The translations under genes were made by a program, and so were the position numbers. From contig JAOTOM010001533.1 in NCBI GenBank assembly GCA_034440615.1, forward strand, positions 1-64,000: a stretch of 64,000 nucleotides of DNA, written 5' to 3'. Each line of letters begins with the position of its first letter. The stretch's first letter is position 1. Below, piece by piece: positions 38,680 to 48,133 of the stretch. Below the pieces are notes generated by a model. The model saw only the letters and a program-made list of their open reading frames with translations, was not told the origin of the DNA and made no database searches. The stretch is from Ashinkailepas kermadecensis (taxonomy: Eukaryota > Arthropoda > Thecostraca > Neolepadidae).

Positions 38680-40587
38680 AGCTGTGGCGAGCACAGAAGC
38701 CGCGTTGCCACGCACGATTGCGGCGGAAATGCGTTGCCGCAGCCACGCTGTCTCGCGGCGTTCGCCGGTGCGGGCCGTTATGTGACGCCCGAGCTCCCGC
38801 AGAAATTCTGAGACAGCGGGTCCTAGAACGCCGGTTGTCTCAACGGCTAAGGGCTCGAACCTGTACCGCGAGTAGAGGTCGGCATAGTGGCGGCGTTTGC
38901 GAGCTTCTGCCGCACGAGCCGCAGACCCGGGCTCTAGCGCCGATTGCACCAGTACGGTATCGGCGAAGGTGTCACACAAGTAACGTCCCATGTCAGACAC
39001 CTGCCTCCACTGTATGGGAACAGCGTAAGCCCATCTGGCCGCTTGCCGTCGCCCCGGTCGAGACCCACCGGCTCCAGGATGGCAGGGATGCCCGCACTTG
39101 AGAGCATAGGCGCACCGGAGGGGGCCGCCCCCCATGGGACCAAAGTGTCCTTTTTGGCCAAAAGTGCCCTTTTGACCGAAAAGTGCCCTCTTGGCCGGAA
39201 TGTGCCAGATTTAGCCCAAAAATCACCTGCCTTATGTGCCCCGCCTGTGCCAAAGGTGCCCTTTGGGCCCAAAACTGCCCTTTTGGCCTAAAAATGACAT
39301 TCCCCTGTGCCCTTTCCTGTCCCAATCAGGTGCCCTTTTGATCTAAAAGTGCCCTGTGCCCTGCCCATTTTTCTAGCAATTTAAAAACCTCTCCTTTCGT
39401 GGCTACATCACCATGTTGAAATTTTGAAATCATTGACCATTCCTTGCTAAAATTTATTTGCATGCTCGCATAGTCGCATCCATCGCGTTGATTGTTTGAC
39501 ACTTACTCTTGCTGCATCACTCACATGCAGTGATGTGAGTGATCACTCACATTTGACACTCACTCTTGCTGTGTGCAAGAAGCTTTCGTCGCTATTTGTA
39601 TTGTGTTACATGTTTGTGTACATGTCACCTGCCTTCAGAACCATCGCCTTCGTGTCAGCTGTTATCATCCTTTCCAGAAATCCACATCCTGCGTACTTTT
39701 ACATCAAAGGTAAGCGGGCAACCTTCATCTCACGACATAATGCATGCAGGCTGCATGTTTTTGGAAATATTATTGTAAATACAAGGGTTCGGTGCTATAA
39801 TATATAACGTGTCCCATGGAAAGTTCACGCCACCCCCTCCCCCCCTCCGGTCAGCAAACCTTCCAGTGTGCCCCGGGCCGCAAAGTGCCCTTTTGGAGCC
39901 GGTCAAGTGCCCTTTTGGAGCCGGCCAAGTGCCCTTTTCGGTCCGGGCCCCCCATGAAAAAATCCTGGGTGCGCGCCTGCTTGAGAGGCCTCGTTTCACT
40001 ACGTCATTCAGGTGTGTGTGACGTGGGAGGCGGCCAACGCTCTTGAGGCAGGATAGTCCGTGGTGTCCAAGCCGGTCAACCGGGCGGTTACATTGGCGAC
40101 AGCGATGTGGTTCGCACACTGCAGCCCCTAGGCGAAGCGCCACCGCCACACGGATTGTCTCGTCGTCCAGGTGAAGACCGAGGTTGGGCACAGGGACAGC
40201 TTGGAGCCAGGCGGCGGTATTCGGCTGAGTGGCGGCGAGTAGGCGCGCGCGGTGCACCTGGTTGGCTACGCCGATCAGCTGGTCGCAAATCACGGTGGCG
40301 CCCAGGCTGTCCCATGCGCGCTGACTACTGGCAGATGTCGCGTCTGGTAGCTCTGTGACCCCTGTCAGCTCCGTGAAACGCTGCACCGTCACTGCACGTG
40401 GTACGTCGCTGTCGGAGAGGCCTGGACATATACTGCGGACCAGCGGAAGAGCTGCGCTCAGTGAGGCCACGTAACACGGCAGTGCCAAGGCCTCGACAGA
40501 GCGCACCCCGAGGCCGCCCAGTCGAGCGGAAGCGTTGCCTCCTTCCACGCCGTACCACTGACATCGGCGTACCACGGACACGCCCAT
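38680..40587 (-). pseudogene. Retroelement C-terminal region: CCHC finger and PD-(D/E)XK-like segment
   Basis: On the minus strand: ARLGGLGVRSVEALALPCYV, LGLHLDDETIRVAVALRLGA, then a zinc finger (CRQCNRPVDRLGHHGLSC). It is interrupted by the 875-bp MITE after VKRGLSS and resumes with [17 protein letters not shown] and [12 protein letters not shown] frameshift near 38985 precedes [20 protein letters not shown]. The RPD...WDVT spacing suggests a restriction-like endonuclease, as in LINEs that lack an EEP domain. I recall this region from many invertebrate retroelement proteins but cannot name the clade. It is a 5'-truncated relic. Confidence 0.6.
39105..39979. mobile_element. hAT-type MITE, 875 bp, 8-bp TSD
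   Basis: Flanked by CTTGAGAG (39097-39104 and 39980-39987). The ends are short inverted repeats (left CATAGGCGCACC, right end reading CAGGCGCGCACCC on the other strand), as in hAT elements. It has no transposase. Both flanking zones are filled with AGTGCCCTTTTGG-type repeats of about 18-22 bp (39135-39360 and 39885-39945). It splits a retroelement reading frame cleanly, so it is the younger insertion. Confidence 0.88.
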
Positions 40588-40809
40588 TCATTGAACTGCA
40601 TTTTCCAATATCTAGCCGGAGTTGCCGGCAAGTGTCGCCTGTCTGGGCGTCAAGTGTCGCTGGTGTTCCGGATTAGTCGCAATATTTGCACAGACAGCGG
40701 TCAACAGGTCAACTACATTGGCGAGATAGCTCGCCCCGTTCCCTACGTTTCAATGAGCACCTACGCGATGCAAAAAAAAATCCAGCACGTTTGGCACACC
40801 GATGAAAAA
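40588..40809. other. Short spacer upstream of the retroelement relic
   Basis: No recognised protein. A chance frame (40591-40818) is not supported. Confidence 0.4.
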
Positions 40810-40823
40810 TCATCCTAGATAAG

Positions 40824-43340
40824 TGAGTGAGTGAGTGATTTGGGTTTTAGGGCACATCGACCATGGTAGGTCATTTAGCGCCCATAACAGAACAGGGAAC
40901 TACTTAGCCAGAACCGTATCTTAGTATTATGGTTGGGTGACTAGTTTTTACTGACCTGAATATATTATCAAAAATCCAATTTTTCTGAAGTATTGACACA
41001 CCTTTCCCAAGCAGCCCGAGTCGTCTCGAAGGAGACTGGGGAATGTCCTGCTGGTTCCGAGGTACTGGGCTCTCTCCTGTTCGTAGTGCCGACATGTGAG
41101 AATGTGGCGTACCGTTAGTGGAGAATTGCATCGTGAGCAAACTGGCTTGCTTTCATTTATGAGGAGGTGGCAATGTGTGGTGTATGTATGTCCGATTCGA
41201 GTCGTGCCAACGCCACCTCCTCCGCTTGTATTTTCCTGGAAGACGAGGGCCAGTATCCTACTCGTGGTTTGATTTCTTGGAGTTTGTTAGTACCTATGGC
41301 GTCCCAGCTGCTTTGCCATTTCTCATGCATGTATTCGGAGATCAATGGGTAGAAATCCCGTGCAGGGAGAGGGAGGGTGCGAGTGCATGGTTTCTGTGCC
41401 GCTCGTTTCGCTGCTGCGTCGGCGAGTTCATTTCCCCTAATGCCAACGTGGCTTGGGATCCAGCAGAAGGAAACGAATCTCCCTTCTCGTTTCAGTAGGG
41501 TGAGCCGATGTAAGATGTCCTGCAAAAGAGCGTCCTGTGGGTTGAAACTTTCCAGTGCCGATAGGCTGCTCAAAGAGTCGGACAGGACAACACATGAGCA
41601 GTACTCACTGACTTCAATGAAGCACAGCGCCTTGAGGATGGCAACCAGTTCCGATGTATAAACGGATGCGTTTGACGGAAGCGAGAAGGACCTCGTGACG
41701 GATCCGGTGACGAACGCGCATCCGACCCCTTGCTTCCCTTTCGAGCCATCGGTATATATCAGGGTGCGTCCGTCGTACGTGGCTATGCGCTCCAGTGCAT
41801 TTATTCTGAAAAGTTCGGTGGGGACATCACCCTTTTTGGACGAAGAGAGGGCCAGGTCTATTTCTGGCGACGCTAATTCCCATGGTGGTATCTGCGATTG
41901 GTCAGCAATACGAATTCCACGTATACGGATACGACTTGTGCGGATTTCTTTTTGCATTCTCACACAGAAGGGTTCAGATATTGCCTTCCGTCCTCCGTGG
42001 AACAGTGCCAATAGATGGCGAGAAAACACCGCGTCATACGTTGGGTGTAGAGGGTATTTCCTCAGTTTGCACGCATAGCGAAGGCCAAGCTTACCACGTC
42101 TCAATGCCAGGTGCGGCTCGTGAGCTTCCACTTGGAGGCTTGCTATTGGAGAAGTTCTGAATGCGCCGGTTGCAATACGTAGGGCTGTGTTGTGGACCGT
42201 ATCAAGTACGCGTTTTCTGGGGGTGCTGGCGCCATCATACACAAAACAACAATAGTCAAGCTTAGAACGGATGAGCTGTCGGTACATCTGTAAAAGGGTT
42301 GCACGGTCTGCCCCGTATGTTGTTCGTGCCACACATTTCATGATATTAAGAGCTTTGGAACAACGCTGGCGCAGAGATTTAAGGTGGTCACTGTATGTCA
42401 ACCGGCTGTCGAGAGAGACGCCAAGAAACTTGGCGGAAGGTCGCAGCGGGATTGGCTTTCCATATAGTTGAAGTGACAGTTCAGAGTAGCACGATCGTCG
42501 GCGAGAAAAGCGACTGTTTTTTCTGCGGAAAATCGAAGCCCGTTTCGGTAGCTCCAATCTTCAAGGTGATGTATGGCCAGCTGTAACTGCTGGCTCAAAG
42601 ATGGTGTACGAGAAGCGGAGAGCCAAATTGCGAGGTCATCCACGAAGAGTGAGCGTCCAATGTTTTCTGGTAGTCTCTTTCCAATATCGTTGATCAGCAC
42701 TCCAAACAGGGACACACTGAGCACACTTCCTTGTGGAACTCCGTTCGTAGGCACGCATTTTTCTGACAACTGATTACCGAGTTGGACGCGGAAGCACCGA
42801 TTAGCTAAAAAGTTTGTGATGAAGACACCCATGGATCCTCTAACACCACAGTTCCACAACTTCATCAAAATCCCGTGGCGCCAGGCAGTGTCATAGGCGG
42901 CCTCCTCCACGTCGAAAAACACTGCACCTACGTGCTTGTGATCCTTGAAACCAGCACGGAAGGCGGTGTCCAAAGCTAAAACATGGTCCACTGTGGATCG
43001 GTTCTTCCGGAAGCCACACTGGGCATTTGAGAAGAAGTCCTGTTGCTCTAAAAACCATGTTAGACGCATATTAACCATTTTTTCCATCAACTTACAAAGC
43101 GACGATGTCAACGAAATGGGTCTGTAGTGGAGTGCTTCCAGACCACTTTTCCCCGGCTTCAAAATCGGGATTACTGTGGCCTCGCGCCAAGTGCACGGGA
43201 AGCTTCCTTTCTCCCATATATCATTATAGGCAGTCAGGAGTACATCAAGAGCACTTGGAGGAAGATGCTTCAGCATGTCGTTGTGTATGGCGTCCGGTCC
43301 CTCAGAGACACATTTGAGCGTGTTAGTTAGACACATAGCG
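40824..43340 (-). mobile_element. 5'-truncated I-clade LINE copy with TSD
   Basis: Flanked by TCATCCTAGATAAG (40810-40823) and TCATCTTAGATAAG (43341-43354), a 14-bp TSD with one mismatch. It is the same family as the full copy at 19662-26074. It starts inside the RT domain, runs to RNase H and ends with the 3' hairpin (GGGCGC...GTGCCC on the minus strand) and an ACTC-type tail. The truncation is typical of target-primed reverse transcription. Confidence 0.92.
41157..43336 (-). pseudogene. Truncated LINE ORF2: RT and RNase H, frameshifted
   Basis: RT motifs: HYRPISLTSSLCKLMEKM, QCGFRKNRSTVDHVL, AVFFDVEEAAYDTAW, GVPQGSVLSVSLFG and SLFVDDLAIW (near 42640). A frameshift near 42480-42540 separates this from the thumb region (PSAKFLGVSLDSRLTYSDHL). 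RNase H motifs are then in frame: LIYTDGSKG, SVYTSELVAI, VLSDSLSSLSAL and WIPSHVGIRGNELADAAAKR. The protein is clearly diverged from the full copy. The reading ends near 41157, apparently before a complete C-terminal Cys/His segment, while the DNA copy continues to the hairpin. Confidence 0.9.
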
Positions 43341-43354
43341 TCATCTTAGATAAG

Positions 43355-44430
43355 CCAACAACAGTAGCAGTATAATTTCTGCCACAATATAGCTTTTTAG
43401 GGTGACGTCGTGGATTGTGACTGGTTCCAACAGTTTATTGCGTTCCTTTTACGACGCAGCACCGACGTTCAAAAGCATTGGTTTGTTTATGGTAGGGAGC
43501 GAAGAGCGCCGTCTCCGAACAGCATATACACGAGGCGTGTATGCGTTCCCTCAGAATTTTTTGAAGTAAGAAATATGACATAACCTAATCTAGCCTAGCC
43601 TAACGCAACATTTTTGGAACAAAATTGTCTCGCAAAATTAGAAACAAACTTTGATTATTTCCAACTTTCTGGTACTTTTTCTTTCTTTTTTTTCAAAACC
43701 CTCCCCTACATGGGAGGCTAGGTTTGGTTACGCTAGATTATGCTGACTTTTTATTCAAGACAACCATTATTACTTACTCTGATTGTTATACGTCAACAGC
43801 TTGGTTGATAAAGTTTGGTTATTAAAACTGGGTGACAAATTATAAGTACCTATTCCTATTAATTGGCGTGCGTGATTTTCGGCAAAATATTTGCAAACAC
43901 ATTCTTTAGAGCTTTACACTTTGAATATGGCACATTTCGCCTGCTCATAATGTCTGAAATTGTGAACGCGCAACCGTTCTGCTGAGGAAGCTACTCCGAA
44001 TGTACCTTAAGGTATGGGAGATTCAGTTGACTGGGCGTGTAATTTTTAGTGGCGGTGAGGACAGTACCATACTTGGTGGGCATTGGGTCACGATCCTTCA
44101 TTATTATTCAAGGATGGAATCTAAGAAAAATGTGGTTATGTGTGCAGCAATTCTCCGAACTGGGAGTATTTTCTATTATGAGGGGTGCTATCAGCTGAAG
44201 CACTCGTTGAGTGGGAAGTGGGAAGAGGTACACTCAAATGTGCTAGAGAGCACCTTTTTCCTGCCAAATAGGAGCCATATATGTCCATCAGGGGGCGGGA
44301 GCACATGCCCTCAATTTTCCCCTAGATCTGCCAGTGGCATGATCATGGCACCATAATTTCTTTATTAAATGTGCTGATGCGAGTGGAACTGAAAATTTGG
44401 ATTGTAGGGTCCAAAACCTACCACAAATTA
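43355..44430. other. No gene recognised
   Basis: AT-rich sequence with no convincing exon. An open frame at 44000-44356 was examined and not recognised. Confidence 0.45.
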
Positions 44431-44462
44431 CCAGTGGCGCATCCAGGATTTTCTTAAGGGGC
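44431..44462 (+). repeat. hAT-like terminus CAGTGGCGCATCCAGGATTTT
   Basis: This end matches in inverted orientation the sequence at 47811-47841 (GAAAATCCTGGATGCGCCACTG read to its end). Flanks do not show a clear 8-bp duplication, so these may be the ends of one 3.4-kb element or of two relatives. Confidence 0.55.
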
Positions 44463-44779
44463 CTTGACCCATCAATGTCATGAAGTTGAGAACGCCTTTG
44501 CGCGGGAATCTCATCAATCTGTTTTCCGTTTTACGTGGTGAAAATCTCAACAATTTCTCGTATCATCCAGTATATTTTTGTTTGTAAAGGGGAGGGGCGG
44601 GCCCCCGGCCCCCATTCGCTGCGCCTTTGCAGGTTGCTACTGCCTGCCCAAAGCTTAAAAATATACCCCAAAGTCAGAGTGCTGCCCCAACAAGAGCCTC
44701 AGCTCTGCCAGAGGGCACAATAGGTACATGACGAATGTTTTCTTATTGGTATGTTTATATGTTTGGAATTTATGTTTCA

Positions 44780-45052
44780 GAAGAGACGGTAGAGCACCTA
44801 CTGTGCTTCTTCCACGAGTCCACGGTCATGCAGGGGTCATACCTTGTGAACTCAGCTCCCTGCATCGATGAAAACATATTCATCGAGGAGGGCGAGGAAG
44901 TGCTGAAATTCAACCTATCAACGCAATATACCAGCTACTTCCGTGAGGCGCCAAGTTCACGGTGTTCGAGCAACCCGTCCCCACGCGCTTCCCCAACACG
45001 GCTTTGGCCATTTCGGAATGTCATGGAGTCGAACGTGTTTGCAAGTGTCTAA
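44780..45052 (+). CDS. Unrecognised exon-like ORF
   Basis: It reads ETVEHLLCFFHESTVMQGSY then CIDENIFIEEGEEVLKFNLS, a composition typical of real coding. An upstream AG (TTTATGTTTCAG) could be an acceptor. No family was recognised, and it is about 2.2 kb upstream of MULE exons. It might be an N-terminal exon of that element or an unrelated relic. Confidence 0.3.
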   Translation, partial: EETVEHLLCFFHESTVMQGSYLVNSAPCIDENIFIEEGEEVLKFNLSTQYTSYFREAPSSRCSSNPSPRASPTRLWPFRNVMESNVFASV

Positions 45053-45763
45053 AGATGTGTCCTTTCTGGTGCAAGACGGGTTCGGGTAATGCCAAGGGCT
45101 CTGCAAGTTGGAGACGTGTCCGGAGGCTCTCCAAGGTCGTTTTGTTTAACCTAGATATTTCCGCATAGAAGTAATAAATGCACCGTTTTGTCTGTGTCTC
45201 ACGCCTTTGGAAATGTACGAAAGGGTTCAAGTGATCAGCTTTTATTGGAAGGCGACAGCATGTTATGTATAGCCCAAAACATCTTCAGCGGATTGATGCT
45301 TATAGAAGAGCCAACGAAGAGAACAAGCTAAATGCCAGTTATAATCATCGTTTTTATATGAGCAGGGAGCGAAATTTAAATAATCGAACAGCTATTGTGT
45401 AACGGGAAGACTATGCAAAGGATAGGCATGGGTTAGGACTCGTACCGAGGGGTAATATCAATCCTCGCACTGATAGTAGTAGCATGTAATGAGTGGGAGT
45501 ATAAGTGATTAGCTTCGAAACTAGAGGACCGAATAATTCATGGAGGAAAAAGTGTAAGAGTATCGGAGTTGATCGAAAATTCGGCGCAGTGACACTCGAA
45601 TAGCTCACATATTAATGGCAGGCATCGATGGACACCAATTGGTCAAGGATAACTACAAAAGGGTGACTTGCGTGCTGCGAATTATTGAAGAGCACCGCTG
45701 TAGGAAATTAAAAACGAAAGATTGACTTCTACATGAGGATAAAGTACAAAAGAAAACCCCTAA

Positions 45764-45927
45764 GAAGAACCTTGGGTTTTACAACGCATTCGACTGCTTG
45801 GTTTTACAGCGTCGCCGATCACTCACGCGGATTGGTCGCGGGTGGACTAAAACATTCCTCCGATTGCGGGATTTGAACCGACGGTCTTGCAACAAAGAGT
45901 CGAAGGCCCTACCCACTGAGCTACCGC
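45764..45927 (-). mobile_element. tRNA-derived SINE, second head type
   Basis: About 164 bp on the minus strand, flanked by AACCCCTAA (45755-45763 and 45928-45936). The head has A-box TAGCTCAGTGGG and B-box GGTTCAAATCC, but the T stem is collapsed, so it is not a tRNA gene. It is followed by CACCCGCGACCAATCCGCGT and further core, nearly identical over ~38 bp to the core of the SINE at 384-543, then GTAAAACC tails. Confidence 0.8.
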
Positions 45928-46359
45928 AACCCCTAAAATATAACCACCAAACGAGGAGTAATGACAATAGAGTAGCCCGCGAAAGAAGGGTAGGTGTCGG
46001 AGGGAAACACTTCGCTAAAGGGTAACAGCGAGGGAGTAACTGTGACCGCGAGATATCATGATGTGTAACTATTGGATGAAGGGTAGTCAGTGTAGATTAA
46101 CTCGTAAGTTAAGAGTAACTGATCAAGAGTAACCCTGGCACCAATAGTAAAAATAAAGGGTAAACCCGTCTTCCTGGTGTAACTGAACCCGCAATGAGAG
46201 TTTCATAACCATGGTCTGAGGGGGTTGGAATCGGCTGTGTACCGACACCCCACGATTTGCGCGGTAACCCGCGAGTCGGGAGTAAATTCGTTTTCAGTGC
46301 GAGTATATCCAGTCGGAACTCGACCATACTCGTGCAACTATGTGTGTACACCCTCTGGA

Positions 46360-47040
46360 CACCAATATTACCTTCAGTAACTATCCTAAACGCTTCTGGT
46401 CAACTGTGATTTCATATTCCGTGAGCAGAACTTACGAGTTCCCCTGGGTTTGTTTCACTCATGAGTGTAGGCTTCTGCTTCTGTTGGTGCCATGGAATCT
46501 TGATCGCCCCTGTGCGAACTCCTCGTTTGGTACTTTGCCCATGTTATGTTGTCATTTTCTCTGTTCAATCCGGCAACTATTCGACCTGAACCATCCTCCC
46601 TGGTTTGGTGAGATAGCGCCAACTTTGAACGTGTGGCGTAATTTGAGGTATGCATTGGGGGATTGTATGGGCCGGTCCGGGGAAGTTTCCTCGGAGGGAA
46701 CACACATTTCCTCGGAGGGGCGCCTTCATCATTGAAAAAATCGTCAACAGAAGGTGGTCACTCGAGCACACTGAAGTGGTGCCTTTCCACTAAAATGGTC
46801 AACTTTGGCTGAAAATTCGTTGAGCGGGCGAAGGGAGCGGTGGTGGAGTGGGTGGGGTGCACTCGAGCCTTCTGAAGAGGCGCTTTTCCCGGGGAACCAC
46901 CTTGCCATATACTCAGGGCACGAATCCTGACTGCCCACCCCGTACCGGCCTCTGGTCAATTATGATTTCATATTCCGTGAGCAAAACTTTTGAGTTCCTT
47001 GGGTTTGTGTTTCACTCATGGGCTTCTGCAAACTATTGGC
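46360..47040. repeat. Imperfect ~95-bp direct duplication
   Basis: The block beginning near 46395 (CTGGTCAACTGTGATTTCAT) recurs near 46952 as CTGGTCAATTATGATTTCAT. Both continue through CCGTGAGCA-AACTT and TGGGTTTG.TTTCACTCATG. No coding sense could be given. Confidence 0.65.
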
Positions 47041-47277
47041 AGGCACAATATATAGAGGCAATGGACGTACTTAAATGGATTGTGGTGACCTACCACATGG
47101 GGTCCCATGTTAAACGTTGAACTTATTGGGTGGGAGGTGCAGCCAACGTTTGGGAAGGGGGAAGTGCCCTCCCAAAAGCATACAAAGCTGCACCCACGGT
47201 TCTACTTGGTGAAAAGTAAGTTCACTACGACTGGCATCCTCCAGCGGTCATGTTATACACATGCACAATTGTCCAGG

Positions 47278-48133
47278 TCGCCGTGGGCTTCGCTACGGAA
47301 GTTCCGAATGCCACCGAAGATCACCCAGCAGTTGACCTGCACATCGACGGCACCTTTCGGGTGGTGCCCCGTCAATTCTGTCAACTGCAGGTGGTGTTCC
47401 TGGTACTGAACGGTGCAGTTCTTGCCAGCGTTTTTCATATTAATGTCGTGTAGGACTCGCCGTCTCTACAAGGAGGTGTGTTCCGTCATATCCGCCGCAT
47501 CATGCCGACACCGGTGCGGCGGACCATGACGGACTGGGAGCGAGCCCTACAGGGTCTTCACCGCCTGGCCCGGAAGTACCACCAACGGCTGCTATTTGCA
47601 TTATGCAAAAGCTGTAATCCGAAAGGCAAGTATCTATAAGCACCTGTCAAACTGCCTATTCCTGTCTCCTCCCAAGACAATGTTGAATAAAAGCGAGTAC
47701 ACTGGCAGTGAATGTGGCATATATTTTGCCATATTCACCACGTAAAATACTACATTTTCCGAGCGTTCCGCGCTCTGAAACCTTTCTCTGCTTCATTACG
47801 ATTTTTTTCGGCACCCTTATGAAAATCCTGGATGCGCCACTGAATTTGGTTTTTGAGGGGTCCTCGGGACACCCTTGGCTGCGTCTATGTCCTTCTGTAT
47901 TAGCTCTTACATCTCGGCAGATCAAGCAAGTGGGTCTCCGTACCGAGTACGGACGCGCACCGCAGGATAGGGCTCAGTGCCCGTTCAGGGTGTGGGCGAG
48001 AAAACTTCTAGTCTTGCCGCTCGTGCCTGCGCACCGTCTGCAAGAGGCGTGGGCACTGCTACTGCACGAGCAGCGGCCAGAGGTAGGAGAGCTGATCAAG
48101 TACCGTTTTTGTTCCTTGGACCCGCCAATATAG
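47278..48133 (+). pseudogene. MULE (Mutator-like) transposase relic
   Basis: Three pieces match the MULE core. 47278-47412: AVDLHIDGTFRVVPRQFCQL, the conserved DGTF...P..F.QL catalytic Asp region. 47465-47640: VRRTMTDWERALQGLHRL, the second catalytic Asp (MTDxE). 47924-48133: QVGLRTEYGRAPQDRAQCPF, then FRVWARKLLVLPLVPAHRLQ and a natural stop, the usual C-terminal helical part. Acceptor-like AGs precede each piece (GTCCAG, GTGTAG, CGGCAG), but frames do not all join and a frameshift is needed in the second. The intron before the last piece contains a hAT-like end (47811-47841). An N-terminal zinc finger was not found. A dead cut-and-paste element. Confidence 0.7.

Larger units (their letters stand above)
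37093..39104 (-). pseudogene. Fused ORF: retroelement fragment + Gly-rich tract + two USP Cys boxes
   Basis: An open minus-strand frame of about 680 codons joins unrelated parts. From its N-terminus: a retroelement C-terminal piece (SRYRFEPLAVETTGVLGPAV, then QRISAAIVRGNAAS); a Gly/Asp/Ser-rich tract of about 110 residues; a USP2/8-like catalytic start (LIELRNIGNACFMNSMLQC, then SAMKGALVKSFATLMRDLW); an HEAT-like stretch resembling USP35/USP38 (RALSLPAVRRFVFRVVTLML); and a second Cys box (RGLKNLGNTCYINVVLQALF). USPs remove ubiquitin with a Cys-His-Asp triad. Both segments have only the Cys box, so no active enzyme is possible. The last residues run into the hAT terminus. Captured exon fragments are the simplest reading. 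Homology calls are from motif memory. Confidence 0.7.

Noticed and set aside
45855..45927. Minus-strand tRNA gene
   Set aside because: The T stem cannot form together with the acceptor stem, and the same SINE core follows. Treated as a SINE head.
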